NCBI RefSeq assembly: GCF_030010375.1
Contig: NZ_JASCRY010000001.1
Coordinates: forward strand, 1,664,194-1,728,193
Source of the DNA: Flavobacterium yafengii
GTDB lineage: Bacteria > Bacteroidota > Bacteroidia > Flavobacteriales > Flavobacteriaceae
Length of the DNA stretch: 64,000 nucleotides
Reading direction: 5' to 3'
Part shown: piece by piece, positions 1 to 8,861 of the stretch
Position numbering within the stretch: the first letter of the stretch is position 1
Layout of the letters: every line of letters starts with the position of its first letter
Position numbers and translations under genes: made by a program
Notes under the pieces: model-generated
The model's input: the letters and a program-made list of their open reading frames with translations, nothing else
Database searches by the model: none
What the model was told of the DNA's origin: nothing

Positions 1-811
1 TACGACCTACGTTCAAAGCATTCATCGCTATTTTGAAACCGTTTCCTCTTTCAGAAAGCATGTTTTCAACAGGAACTTTCGTTTCACTGAAGAAAACCTG
101 ACGCGTAGAAGAAGCACGAATCCCTAATTTATGCTCTTCTTCACCCATAGAAATTCCGTTATCAGCGGTGTTTTCTAGGATAAAACCAGTGATATTTTTA
201 TCATCACCAATACGGGCAAAAACGATGAATACAGAGCAAAATCCAGCATTCGAAATCCACATTTTTTGTCCTGTGATTTTGTAATGTGTTCCGTCTTCAG
301 ATAAAACTGCTTTTGTTTTCCCAGAATTAGCATCAGATCCTGCGCCTGGTTCTGTCAAACAATAGGCTCCAAACCATTCGCCAGAAGCTAATTTAGGAAC
401 GTATTTTTGTTTTTGTTCTTCGGTTCCGTATAATGTAATTGGCATAGTTCCAATTCCGGTGTGTGCTCCAAAAGCTGTAGAAAATGACCCAGTAGCTCCC
501 GAAATATAATCACAAACCAACATTGTAGAAACAAATCCCATTCCTAATCCGCCGTAAGCTTCAGGTACAGCAACTCCTAAAAGTCCTAAGTCCCCCGCTT
601 TTTTCATGGTTTCTTGTGTATATGCATAATCCTTTTTCTCAAAACGATCTTTATGTGCCCATAATTCTTTGTCCACAAACTCTTTTACAGAGTCACGCAT
701 CATTAATTGCTCTTCCGAAAAATCTTCTGGAGTGAAGATATCTTCGCACTTTGTTTCTTTAACCAAAAACTGACCGCCACGGGTTACGTTTTTTTCAATT
801 GTATCTGCCAT
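1..811 (-). CDS. acyl-CoA dehydrogenase, N-terminal part (gene runs off the left edge)
   Basis: FAD-dependent acyl-CoA dehydrogenase, first step of fatty-acid beta-oxidation. About 270 codons from the ATG at 811 are present; the C-terminal helical domain lies outside the window. The family signature CLTEPGAGSDANSG is visible near residues 151-164, followed by the mid-domain beta-strand region (KMWISNAGF). The N-terminal helices carry the usual acidic/basic pattern. It is the last visible gene of a leftward set that includes thiolase and the fused hydroxyacyl-CoA dehydrogenase/hydratase, so a catabolic role is likely. A 24-nt perfect inverted repeat separates it from the thiolase stop. The catalytic base cannot be checked because the C-terminal half is missing. 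Confidence 0.93.
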   Translation of the reverse strand, partial: MADTIEKNVTRGGQFLVKETKCEDIFTPEDFSEEQLMMRDSVKEFVDKELWAHKDRFEKKDYAYTQETMKKAGDLGLLGVAVPEAYGGLGMGFVSTMLVCDYISGATGSFSTAFGAHTGIGTMPITLYGTEEQKQKYVPKLASGEWFGAYCLTEPGAGSDANSGKTKAVLSEDGTHYKITGQKMWISNAGFCSVFIVFARIGDDKNITGFILENTADNGISMGEEEHKLGIRASSTRQVFFSETKVPVENMLSERGNGFKIAMNALNVGR

Positions 812-861
812 TTTTTTTATTTTTTTAATATGTTTTTTTTATAATCTAAATCCTCCATATT

Positions 862-936
862 GTCATTCCGACGAAGGAGGAATCTCAATAGATAATTCTG
901 CAATACTGGTGAAGATTCCTCCTTCGTCGGAATGAC
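862..936. repeat. 24-nt perfect inverted repeat (REP-like hairpin)
   Basis: Positions 862-885 and 913-936 are exact reverse complements (core TTCCGACGAAGGAGGAATC), with a 27-nt loop. It lies between the thiolase stop (957) and the acyl-CoA dehydrogenase start (811). It is far longer than an ordinary terminator stem and no long T-run follows on either side, so a mobile or REP-type palindrome or an mRNA-stabilising stem is more likely. A 90-residue ORF across it is only a read-through of the palindrome. Confidence 0.8.
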
Positions 937-956
937 AAACGGATGGGAATCTATGA

Positions 957-2138
957 CTACAAAAGTTCGTAAATCCCTGCTGAACCTTGTCCAGTTCCCA
1001 CACACATACTCACAATTCCGTATTTGCTTCCTCTGCGTTTCATTTCGTCGAATAATTGAACAGACAATTTTGCTCCGGTACAACCTAGTGGGTGACCTAA
1101 TGCAATCGCTCCACCATTGACATTAATGATATCTGGATTTAGGTTTAGTTCTCTCGTTACAGCTAGTGCTTGTGATGCAAAAGCTTCGTTTAACTCAATT
1201 AAATCAATATCATTCAATGTTAAACCAGCTTGTTTCAAGGCTTTTGGAATTGCTTTTACTGGTCCAATTCCCATGATTCTTGGTTCAACTCCTGCCGAAG
1301 CGAAGTTTACCAAACGGGCGATAGGAGTAAGGTTCAATTCTTTTACCATTTCTTCGCTCATGATTAAAACAAATGCTGCTCCATCACTCATTTGAGAAGA
1401 GTTTCCTGCAGTTACACTTCCGTTCGCTTCAAAAACGGGTCTTAAACCTGCCAAAGCTTCTACTGAAGTTCCTGCTCTAGGACCTTCATCTTTATTGACG
1501 ATATACGATTTAGTTTCTTTTTTACCATTTTCATTGATAAACGTTTGTTCTACAGTAATCGGAACAATTTGTTTGTCAAATTTACCTTCGGCTTGCGCTT
1601 TCAGGGCTTTCATATGGGAGTTATAAGCAAACTCATCTTGGTCGGCACGAGATACATTGAATTGTTGGGCGACTGCTTCCGCAGTTAGTCCCATTCCCCA
1701 ATAATAATCTTCGTTACCCGCTTTTGCAACAGCATAATCCGGAGTTGGTTTGTAACCTCCCATTGGAATAAAACTCATGCTTTCGGCTCCACCTGCAATG
1801 ATACAATCCGCCATTCCAGATTGGATTTTGGCTGTTGCCATACCAATTGTTTCTAATCCTGACGCGCAATAACGGTTTACGGTTACACCCGGAACATCTT
1901 CGATTTTCAATCCCATCAAAGAGATTAATCGTCCCACGTTTAATCCTTGTTCCGCTTCCGGCATGGCATTTCCTACCATCACGTCATCAATGCGTTTTTT
2001 GTCGAAATCAGGCAACTCATTCATCATAAACTGAATCGTTTCTGCTGCCAATTCATCAGGACGTTTAAATCTAAACACACCTTTTGGGGCTTTACCCACG
2101 GCTGTTCTGTATGCTTTAACTATATAGGCTGTTTTCAT
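957..2138 (-). CDS. acetyl-CoA C-acyltransferase (thiolase)
   Basis: Thiolase of 393 residues, cleaving 3-ketoacyl-CoA to acetyl-CoA and a shortened acyl-CoA. The nucleophilic cysteine is C91 (NRYCASG), the catalytic histidine is H349 (GHPLGCTGA) and the second cysteine is C379 (CVGTGQGSAG), all in their expected positions and at normal family length. It follows the fused dehydrogenase/hydratase with an AT-rich gap of about 80 bp and precedes acyl-CoA dehydrogenase, so the three genes supply a full beta-oxidation cycle. Equivalent to FadA/FadI types; the exact chain-length class cannot be judged from sequence. Confidence 0.95.
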   Translation of the reverse strand: MKTAYIVKAYRTAVGKAPKGVFRFKRPDELAAETIQFMMNELPDFDKKRIDDVMVGNAMPEAEQGLNVGRLISLMGLKIEDVPGVTVNRYCASGLETIGMATAKIQSGMADCIIAGGAESMSFIPMGGYKPTPDYAVAKAGNEDYYWGMGLTAEAVAQQFNVSRADQDEFAYNSHMKALKAQAEGKFDKQIVPITVEQTFINENGKKETKSYIVNKDEGPRAGTSVEALAGLRPVFEANGSVTAGNSSQMSDGAAFVLIMSEEMVKELNLTPIARLVNFASAGVEPRIMGIGPVKAIPKALKQAGLTLNDIDLIELNEAFASQALAVTRELNLNPDIINVNGGAIALGHPLGCTGAKLSVQLFDEMKRRGSKYGIVSMCVGTGQGSAGIYELL

Positions 2139-2185
2139 GACTATTATTTTGAATTTTGAATTATAAATTTTAAATGAAGCTCATT

Positions 2186-2213
2186 CATAATTTATAATTC
2201 ATAATTTATAATT
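2186..2213. repeat. 14-bp tandem duplication
   Basis: CATAATTTATAATT occurs twice head to tail (2186-2199 and 2200-2213) in the gap between the hydratase fusion gene and the thiolase gene. It is AT-rich and partly self-complementary. It is probably a simple sequence duplication with no assigned role. Confidence 0.6.
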
Positions 2214-2218
2214 AAAAA

Positions 2219-4609
2219 TTAATTTCTTAGCGGTTTTCCTTTGGTCAACATAAACTGAATTCTTTCTAATGTTTTTCTTTCTGTACATAATGACAAGAAA
2301 GCTTCACGTTCTAAATCCAATAAATATTGTTCGGTTACTAAAGTTGGTTCTGATAAATCACCACCAGCCATAACATAAGCCAGTTTGTTAGCGATTTTCT
2401 TGTCGTGTTCCGAGATGTATTTTCCGGCTTCCATTTGGTCCGTTCCTACTAAGAACATTCCAAGAGCTTGCTTTCCTAATACTTTCACATCGCTTCTGCG
2501 AATCGGTTGTGTGTAACCGGCTTCGGCCATTAGTAAAGCGTGTTTCTTCGCTTCGGCAATCTGACGGTCTTTGTTCACTACAATAATATCTTTTCCGTGT
2601 TGTAAAAGGCCCGTATCAAAAGCTTCGTAACCAGAAGTAGAGACTTTTGCCATAGCGATAGTCAAGAAATATTCTTGTAAAACATTTAGCTCCACATCAT
2701 TTTTATGAAATAAATCAGCTGCACGCAAGGCCATTTCTTTCGATCCGCCACCGCCAGGAATTACTCCAACACCAAATTCCACTAATCCCATATACGTTTC
2801 CGCTGCAGCGACTACTTTATCAGCATGCAAACTCATTTCGCACCCCCCGCCAAAAGTCATTCCGTGTGGTGCAACGACCACTGGAATTCCAGAGTAGCGT
2901 ACGCGCATCATCGTATCTTGGAACATTTTGATTGCCATATTCAAGTCATCGTATTCTTGCTCAACTGCCATCATGAATATCATTCCGATATTGGCTCCCA
3001 CAGAGAAATTCGCTGCTTGATTTCCAATAACCAATCCTTGATATTCTTTTTCAGATAAATCAATCGCTTTATTGATGGCTGCCAAAACATCTCCACCAAT
3101 CGTATTCATTTTAGATTGGAATTCTAAATTCAAGATTCCATCTCCTAAATCTTGTATAATCGCACCGCTGTTGCTCCATACTTTTTTGCTTTCGCGAATG
3201 TTGTTCAGGATAATAAAGGCATCCTGCCCTGGAACTTTAGTTTGTGATTTTGTAGGGATATTGTAGAAAAAAGTTGCTCCTTCTTTAATAGAATAAAAAC
3301 TAGAACTTCCAGAAGCCAACATATCAGTTACCCAAGCAGCTGGCGCTAAACCTTCCGCTTTCATGATTTCGATTCCTTTTTCGACACCAATGGCATCCCA
3401 AATTTCGAAAGGACCATTTTCCCATCCGAAACCGGCTTTCATGGCATCGTCAATCTTGTATAATTCATCTGTAATTTCAGGAATTCGGTTCGAAACATAA
3501 GCAAACATTCCTGCAAAACTTTTACGGTAGAATTCTCCTGCTTTGTCTTTTCCTTTTACCAGAACTTTAAAACGGTCAATTGGTTTATCAATCGTTTTTG
3601 TCAATTCCAAAGTGGTAAAAGAAGCTCTTTTAGCCGGACGGTATTCTAATGTGTCTAAGTCCAAAGACAAAATATCTTTGTCTACTTTTTTATAAAAACC
3701 TTGACCAGTTTTGCTTCCCAGCCATTTGTTTTCCATCATTTTATTGACGAATTCTGGAAGTTTAAACAACTCGTGTTGTTCGTCATTCGGGCAGTTTTCA
3801 TAGATTCCGTTGGCAACATGTACCAAAGTATCCAATCCAACTACGTCAACAGTTCTGAAAGTAGCCGATTTTGGTCTTCCGATAACCGGACCAGTCAATT
3901 TATCCACTTCTTCAATCGTCAATCCCATTTCTTTTACCAAATGAAACAAACTCTGAATCCCATAAATCCCGATTCGGTTTCCAATAAATGCCGGAGTATC
4001 TTTGGCAACGACCGAAGTTTTGCCCAAAAATTTTGAACCATAATCTGTAAGGAAATCCAAAACTTCTGTTGAAGTTTGCGGACCAGGAATGATTTCGAAT
4101 AATTTCAAATAACGCGCAGGGTTAAAAAAGTGTGTCCCACAGAAATGCTTTTGAAAATCGTCGCTTCTTCCTTCACTCATAAAATGAATTGGAATACCAG
4201 ATGTATTTGAAGTCACCAAGGTTCCCGGTTTTCTGAATTTTTCAATTTGTTCAAAAACCATTTTTTTGATGTCCAAACGTTCCACCACAACTTCAATAAT
4301 CCAATCAACAGTAGCAATTTTAGCCATGTCATCGGTAGTATTTCCAGTAGTGATTCTGCTGGCAAATTTCTGACTGTAAATAGGGGACGGTTTCGATTTC
4401 AGGGAATTAGCCAAATGCTCGTTCACCAATCGGTTTCTTACGATTTTGCTTTCTAAAGTCAGTCCTTTTTTAGCTTCCGCTTCGGTAAGTTCTCTTGGAA
4501 CAATGTCCAACAGTAACACTTCAACTCCAATGTTGGCAAAATGGCAGGCAATTCCTGAACCCATAATTCCGGATCCTATTACTGCAACTTTTTTAATTGT
4601 GCGTTTCAT
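2219..4609 (-). CDS. fused 3-hydroxyacyl-CoA dehydrogenase / enoyl-CoA hydratase
   Basis: A 796-residue bifunctional enzyme that hydrates enoyl-CoA and oxidises the 3-hydroxyacyl-CoA. The dehydrogenase comes first: NAD-binding GSGIMGSG at residues 12-19 and the THFFNPARY region of the active site, followed by the C-terminal dehydrogenase helical domain. A crotonase domain follows in the C-terminal third: GGGCEMSLHAD and LVEFGVGVIPGGGG carry the two catalytic glutamates. This order (dehydrogenase then hydratase) is the reverse of E. coli FadB and is common in Bacteroidota. It starts 43 bp downstream of the MarR gene and is probably co-transcribed with it and with the thiolase. Confidence 0.94.
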   Translation of the reverse strand: MKRTIKKVAVIGSGIMGSGIACHFANIGVEVLLLDIVPRELTEAEAKKGLTLESKIVRNRLVNEHLANSLKSKPSPIYSQKFASRITTGNTTDDMAKIATVDWIIEVVVERLDIKKMVFEQIEKFRKPGTLVTSNTSGIPIHFMSEGRSDDFQKHFCGTHFFNPARYLKLFEIIPGPQTSTEVLDFLTDYGSKFLGKTSVVAKDTPAFIGNRIGIYGIQSLFHLVKEMGLTIEEVDKLTGPVIGRPKSATFRTVDVVGLDTLVHVANGIYENCPNDEQHELFKLPEFVNKMMENKWLGSKTGQGFYKKVDKDILSLDLDTLEYRPAKRASFTTLELTKTIDKPIDRFKVLVKGKDKAGEFYRKSFAGMFAYVSNRIPEITDELYKIDDAMKAGFGWENGPFEIWDAIGVEKGIEIMKAEGLAPAAWVTDMLASGSSSFYSIKEGATFFYNIPTKSQTKVPGQDAFIILNNIRESKKVWSNSGAIIQDLGDGILNLEFQSKMNTIGGDVLAAINKAIDLSEKEYQGLVIGNQAANFSVGANIGMIFMMAVEQEYDDLNMAIKMFQDTMMRVRYSGIPVVVAPHGMTFGGGCEMSLHADKVVAAAETYMGLVEFGVGVIPGGGGSKEMALRAADLFHKNDVELNVLQEYFLTIAMAKVSTSGYEAFDTGLLQHGKDIIVVNKDRQIAEAKKHALLMAEAGYTQPIRRSDVKVLGKQALGMFLVGTDQMEAGKYISEHDKKIANKLAYVMAGGDLSEPTLVTEQYLLDLEREAFLSLCTERKTLERIQFMLTKGKPLRN

Positions 4610-4651
4610 ACGTTGTTTATATTTGTTTTTTATTTGAATATGGGAGCGCCA

Positions 4652-5137
4652 TTATTGATTGTTCTTTTGAATCATGGCGATGTCATTTTCTGTTTTTTCG
4701 GTTTGATTAAATATGTTTTTGTCTAGAATTAATTCGTTGATCGTTTCCGCTACTTCTATAAAGTGTTTCAACTTCTCCTCTGAGATGTGTTGTTTCACCG
4801 TTTCATTGAATTTCAACACTGTATTCTTAGATAATTCTCTTTTTTCTTTACCAAAATCAGTCAGGTAAATCAATACGCCACGGCCATCTTCCGGGTTTTT
4901 CTTTCGGATGATTAAGCCTTTTTCCTCCATAGATTTTAAGGTTCTGGTCAGGCTGGTGGCTTCCATTCCCATTTTTGGTCCCAAAGAAGTCGATGGTGTC
5001 CCACCTTCTTTATCAATACTCAACAAAGCAAAACCTGTGGCCATGCTCGCATCATATTTAGAAGCTTCTTCGTTATACATTCTGGCTACTGCTTGCCAGG
5101 TGGCACGTAAAATATAATCTATCGTTTTATCTTTCAT
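4652..5137 (-). CDS. MarR-family transcriptional regulator of the beta-oxidation operon
   Basis: A 161-residue winged-helix repressor-type protein. The central part has the recognition helix (MEATSLTRTLKSMEEKGLI) and the wing (RKKNPEDGRGVLIYLT) typical of MarR. It heads the leftward fatty-acid operon, 43 bp before the dehydrogenase/hydratase gene, which suggests it senses an acyl-CoA or fatty acid and controls the operon and itself. A promoter-like -7 box and a small palindrome lie just upstream of its ATG. The ligand is inferred only from the neighbourhood. Confidence 0.9.
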   Translation of the reverse strand: MKDKTIDYILRATWQAVARMYNEEASKYDASMATGFALLSIDKEGGTPSTSLGPKMGMEATSLTRTLKSMEEKGLIIRKKNPEDGRGVLIYLTDFGKEKRELSKNTVLKFNETVKQHISEEKLKHFIEVAETINELILDKNIFNQTEKTENDIAMIQKNNQ

Positions 5138-5155
5138 ATGTAACTATATCGATTT

Positions 5156-5163
5156 CAAATATA
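5156..5163 (-). promoter_or_regulatory. -7 promoter box for the MarR/beta-oxidation operon
   Basis: The minus strand reads TATATTTG, an exact match to the Bacteroidota -7 element TAnnTTTG, 18 bp before the MarR start codon. No TTG is found at the usual -33 distance, so the upstream half is weak or replaced by activator or repressor contacts. Confidence 0.5.
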
Positions 5164-5175
5164 ATAAAAAAATAC

Positions 5176-5187
5176 TATGCACGCATA
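5176..5187. promoter_or_regulatory. possible MarR operator palindrome
   Basis: TATGC-AC-GCATA is a short inverted repeat 12 bp upstream of the -7 box, where a repressor would cover the promoter. MarR proteins generally bind palindromes of this size near their own promoters. Placement supports the call; sequence specificity is unknown. Confidence 0.35.
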
Positions 5188-5229
5188 ATATATTAAAATA
5201 TTTTTTTGTAAATTTTTGTTTAAACTAAA

Positions 5230-5254
5230 AAACTCCCCATAAAATGAGGAGTTT
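5230..5254 (-). terminator. rho-independent terminator of the 128-residue membrane protein gene
   Basis: 11-nt arms (5230-5240 and 5244-5254, one mismatch) form a tight hairpin followed on the minus strand by a short T-rich run, 20 bp after the stop codon of the leftward gene. Confidence 0.65.
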
Positions 5255-5273
5255 ACTGGTGTGTTTTTATATT

Positions 5274-5660
5274 TTATTTTATTTTCCCATTAACAAGAGC
5301 AATTACTGCACCTACTAATGCGGCCATTACAATAGTGATTACAATATCTAACCCCATAGTTTGATAATTGATTTCACTTGTCATAGAATTCATAAAGAAA
5401 TTACTGTACAGGGACATGAATAATCCAATAACCGCACCGGCTTTTAAACCAGTCGCCGCATTGGAAATTCCGGCCCATTTCGTAAAAATGTAAGAGACGA
5501 AAAATCCAAAAGTCATACATCCTAAAAATATGAATAGCATGTTTTCATTTCCATCACTAGGGAATGAGTTTTTAAATAGGATTCCGTAAAACAACCATCC
5601 TAAAAGAAATTGGACGATACCACCTACAATGCCCGAAACTAAAAAAAATTTTACATTCAT
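5274..5660 (-). CDS. small four-helix membrane protein, unknown function
   Basis: A 128-residue integral membrane protein with four hydrophobic segments (about 5-28, 42-62, 70-92 and 103-124) and short polar loops. The glycine-rich first helix (GIVGGIVQFLLGWLFYGILF) recalls small DUF1761-type proteins, but I do not assign it with confidence. It is a single gene with its own terminator, between the MarR operon and a lipoprotein peptidase. No catalytic motif is visible. Confidence 0.75.
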   Translation of the reverse strand: MNVKFFLVSGIVGGIVQFLLGWLFYGILFKNSFPSDGNENMLFIFLGCMTFGFFVSYIFTKWAGISNAATGLKAGAVIGLFMSLYSNFFMNSMTSEINYQTMGLDIVITIVMAALVGAVIALVNGKIK

Positions 5661-5776
5661 AATGTTTGGTTTTATTGGTTAATACAATAAAGGTATTAAA
5701 AAATAGCAAAATAACAGATAAAGTGTTAAAAAACAATTGAATATGAAATGATTGGTTGTGTTTTTGTTTTAGATTT

Positions 5777-5807
5777 AAAAAAAAACTCATCAGCAATTGA
5801 TGAGTTT
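5777..5807 (-). terminator. rho-independent terminator of the S33 peptidase gene
   Basis: Perfect 10-bp stem (AAACTCATCA at 5783-5792, TGATGAGTTT at 5798-5807) with a 5-nt loop, followed on the minus strand by six T. It lies 20 bp beyond the stop codon at 5827. Confidence 0.85.
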
Positions 5808-5826
5808 GTATTATTTCGAATAAAGT

Positions 5827-6879
5827 CTATCTTTTCTTAAACTCCCCGCTATCCACATCTTTTAAGAACTTGATTACGCCCGGAAAATAGGTTTTTGGGT
5901 CATCGTATTGCGAAAGGTGGCTTCCGTTAGGGCAAAACAAGAAACGCCCGTTTTGAACTTCATTGGCAATCCATTTCATGTGTTCGGGATCCATCGTGTC
6001 GTATTTAGAACCAATACTCAAGGTAGGAACCGTCAGGGTTTTTAGTCTGGCTTTGACATCCCAATTTTTAAGTGTAGCGTTTCCAGTGATACCAAATTCA
6101 CTATGGCCTTGCATATAAACATATACATTAGGGTTAATATGCTTGAAGCATCTGTTGATGGATTCTGGCCATTTCTCCAGTGGCATTCTCAAAATGTGTT
6201 CCGTGTAGTAATGTTTGAACAGTAATTCACTGTATTTTGGATTATCAAAATCATTATTGTTCTCAATATCCTGCAATTGTTTTAGGATTTTAGGATCCAT
6301 TTGCGGTGCCAACACGTCTTTTGCGTAAGCGTTATATTCTGCTGCACTCGCCATCATATTGGAGATAATTAAGCCTTTCAGGTTTTTTTGGTATTTCAAA
6401 GCGTATTCCATTGCTAGAATTCCACCCCAAGATTGTCCCATCAAGTAAAAGTTAGAACTGTCCAAGCCTAATGCGATACGTACTTGCTCCACTTCCTCCA
6501 CAAAACGTTCATTGGTCCATAAACTATTGTCATTGGGTTGGTCGCTGTAATACGAACCCAACTGGTCGTAATAAATGTATTCAATGCTTTCGTTAGGGAA
6601 ATAGCCGTCAAAAGATTCGTATAATTCATGCGTCAATCCCGGTCCGCCGTGAAGTAGCAACACTTTTATTTTCGGATTGTTGCCTACTCGTTTTGTCCAA
6701 ACGTTAAAGGTGCCTTTTGGTGTTTTAATCGGAATCATTTTGATACCGCCTGTCAGCTGGTCATCCCGTTTGGAAAAGTCTAAATAATTTGCCTTTATGG
6801 AATCTTCCTTTGGTTTTTCTTGACAATTAGAAAAAAAGAACACACTTATAACGGAGCAAATCAAGACTTTTAGTTTCAT
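5827..6879 (-). CDS. proline iminopeptidase-like alpha/beta hydrolase, probable lipoprotein (peptidase S33)
   Basis: A 350-residue exported hydrolase likely to release N-terminal residues, classically proline, from short peptides. The N-terminus is a signal peptide ending near SNC19, so it is probably lipid-anchored, although asparagine before the cysteine is not canonical. HGGPG at 77-81 is the oxyanion-hole motif of proline-specific S33 peptidases, GQSWGG holds nucleophile Ser150, and the Asp (KYDTMDPEH) and His (NGSHLSQYD) of the triad lie in the C-terminal third. It starts 23 bp after the end of the acyl-CoA synthetase gene and may be read with it. Substrate specificity is inferred from the family. 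Confidence 0.85.
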   Translation of the reverse strand: MKLKVLICSVISVFFFSNCQEKPKEDSIKANYLDFSKRDDQLTGGIKMIPIKTPKGTFNVWTKRVGNNPKIKVLLLHGGPGLTHELYESFDGYFPNESIEYIYYDQLGSYYSDQPNDNSLWTNERFVEEVEQVRIALGLDSSNFYLMGQSWGGILAMEYALKYQKNLKGLIISNMMASAAEYNAYAKDVLAPQMDPKILKQLQDIENNNDFDNPKYSELLFKHYYTEHILRMPLEKWPESINRCFKHINPNVYVYMQGHSEFGITGNATLKNWDVKARLKTLTVPTLSIGSKYDTMDPEHMKWIANEVQNGRFLFCPNGSHLSQYDDPKTYFPGVIKFLKDVDSGEFKKR

Positions 6880-6902
6880 AACGGAACGGTTTTTATCAAA
6901 GG

Positions 6903-8678
6903 CTAGTTGTAGATTTTATGGAACAAATCAATGTATTTCTCCATCACTATTTTTCGTTTTAGTTTTAGAGTAGGAGTAAGCTGTCCGCCTTCAATAGACC
7001 AAATATCCGGTGTCAATTCAAAACGTTTTATTTTCTCCCAATTTCCAAATTTTTCATTTAAGCTGTCAATTTCTTCTTGAATTCGGGCAATAACTTTTTC
7101 GTTTGAGACGATTTCTTCATTGCTTTTTCCAACATCAATTCCATGGATAACGCCCCATTCTTTAATAAAATCAAAACTTGGTTGAATGAAAGCGGCCGGC
7201 ATTTTTTGTCCATCACCAATTACCATTATTTGTTCAATGAAACGGGATTGTTTCATCGTATTCTCAATTAATTGTGGCGCAATGTATTTCCCTCCGGAGG
7301 TTTTGAACATTTCTTTTTTACGGTCCGTAATTTTCAAGAATCCTTCTTCGTCAAAAATTCCGATATCGCCAGTATGAAAATAACCGTCAGTAATTACTTC
7401 ATTGGTCAGTTTTTCATCTTTGTAATAGCCCATCATTACGTTTGGTCCTTTGCAAAGAATTTCACCGTCTTCCGCAATCAGCACTTCTACATTATCAATT
7501 ACTTTACCCACAGTTCCTACTTTGAAACCGTGATTTCTCATGTCATTAACAGAGATTACAGGTGACGTTTCGGTCAAACCATAGCCTTCCATTACCGGAA
7601 TTTCTGCTGCAGCAAAAACTCTCGCTAATCTAGGTTGTAAAGCGGCACTTCCGGAAACCATCAAATCAAGGTTTCCTCCCAAACCTTCTTTCCATTTACT
7701 GAAAATAAGTTTGCGGGCAATTTTGAGTTGGAACTCATACCAAAATCCATTTTTGCCATAAGGCTCATAGACTAATCCCAAATCAATCGCCCAAAAGAAT
7801 AGTTTCTTTTTGATACCGGTCAATTCCGTTCCTTTGGCATAAATTTTATCATATACTTTTTCCAAAAGTCTTGGAACCGCAGTAATTACTGTTGGTCTAA
7901 CTTCTTTTAGATTATCACTGATTTTATCAATTGATTCCCCAAAATATACAGAAACTCCGTAATATTGGTATAAATACAAAATCATTCTTTCGAAAATATG
8001 GCAAATAGGAAGAAAACTCAATGCACGGCTTTTACCTGCTTCAAAAGGAATTCTCGAAGCACTGTCCAACACATTTGAGACAATATTTTTATGGGAAAGC
8101 ATAACTCCTTTTGGCTTTCCTGTGGTTCCCGAAGTATAAATTATAGTCGCTAAATCTTCTGTTTTTACGTTGTTTTTACGGTCTTCAACCTCACTTTGAT
8201 TGCCAGTGTCTACACCCTGAATCAATAATTCATTCCAGTTTTTACAACCTTCAATTTCGTTGAACGAATAGACTTCTTTAAGCGTAGATACTTTATCTTT
8301 GATCAAATTTACTTTGCGAAGTACTTCGGCATCCGAAACAAAACAGTACATGGCACCGGAATGATTCAGAATATATTCATAATCATCTTCGGAAATGGTT
8401 GGGTAAATAGGAACGGTTTGCGCACCAGTTTGCAGCACGCCAATATCCATAATATTCCATTCGGTTCTATTATTAGTAGAAATAATGGCAATTTTATCGT
8501 CTTTTTGAACGTTCATTTTCAAGAGCGCCCTCGAAACAGCATTGGCTTTAGCGATGTATTCTTGAGTAGAGGTTTTTATCCAAACCCCATTCTGCTTCGT
8601 TGTTAAAGCATCTGGAATTGAAGTATATTTATCTTGTTGATAATAAGGAAAATCAAAAAGTCTGGTTATAGAAGTCAT
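6903..8678 (-). CDS. long-chain fatty acid--CoA ligase (AMP-forming)
   Basis: A 591-residue acyl-CoA synthetase that activates fatty acids through an acyl-adenylate, feeding beta-oxidation or lipid synthesis. The AMP-binding signature YTSGTTGKPKG is at residues 181-191. MEGYGLTETSPV (A5 motif) and GYFHTGDIG with DRKKEMFKTSGGKY (A7-A8 hinge) follow in order. The length and the large middle insertion match the FadD15-type ligases found in Bacteroidota. It is a leftward gene, upstream of the lipoprotein peptidase. The beta-oxidation operon starts only about 1.8 kb downstream, consistent with a shared metabolic theme. Confidence 0.93.
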   Translation of the reverse strand: MTSITRLFDFPYYQQDKYTSIPDALTTKQNGVWIKTSTQEYIAKANAVSRALLKMNVQKDDKIAIISTNNRTEWNIMDIGVLQTGAQTVPIYPTISEDDYEYILNHSGAMYCFVSDAEVLRKVNLIKDKVSTLKEVYSFNEIEGCKNWNELLIQGVDTGNQSEVEDRKNNVKTEDLATIIYTSGTTGKPKGVMLSHKNIVSNVLDSASRIPFEAGKSRALSFLPICHIFERMILYLYQYYGVSVYFGESIDKISDNLKEVRPTVITAVPRLLEKVYDKIYAKGTELTGIKKKLFFWAIDLGLVYEPYGKNGFWYEFQLKIARKLIFSKWKEGLGGNLDLMVSGSAALQPRLARVFAAAEIPVMEGYGLTETSPVISVNDMRNHGFKVGTVGKVIDNVEVLIAEDGEILCKGPNVMMGYYKDEKLTNEVITDGYFHTGDIGIFDEEGFLKITDRKKEMFKTSGGKYIAPQLIENTMKQSRFIEQIMVIGDGQKMPAAFIQPSFDFIKEWGVIHGIDVGKSNEEIVSNEKVIARIQEEIDSLNEKFGNWEKIKRFELTPDIWSIEGGQLTPTLKLKRKIVMEKYIDLFHKIYN

Positions 8679-8861
8679 TATTCGAATGTTGAATTGACTC
8701 GCAAATTAAATAAAAATTAATAATAATTATTAATTTTCAAAAATTAAATAGAAAATTAAACCAGAATTATTCCATTTTACGAAAACGTTTTCTTGAAATG
8801 AAGTTTAAGACACTGATTTTAAGCTGAAATGTTCATTTCATATGAATTTTGGATTAATAGA

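Noticed and set aside
817..1083. 88-residue minus-strand ORF containing the palindrome at 862-936
   Set aside because: It overlaps the end of the thiolase gene in another frame and is a read-through of the repeat.
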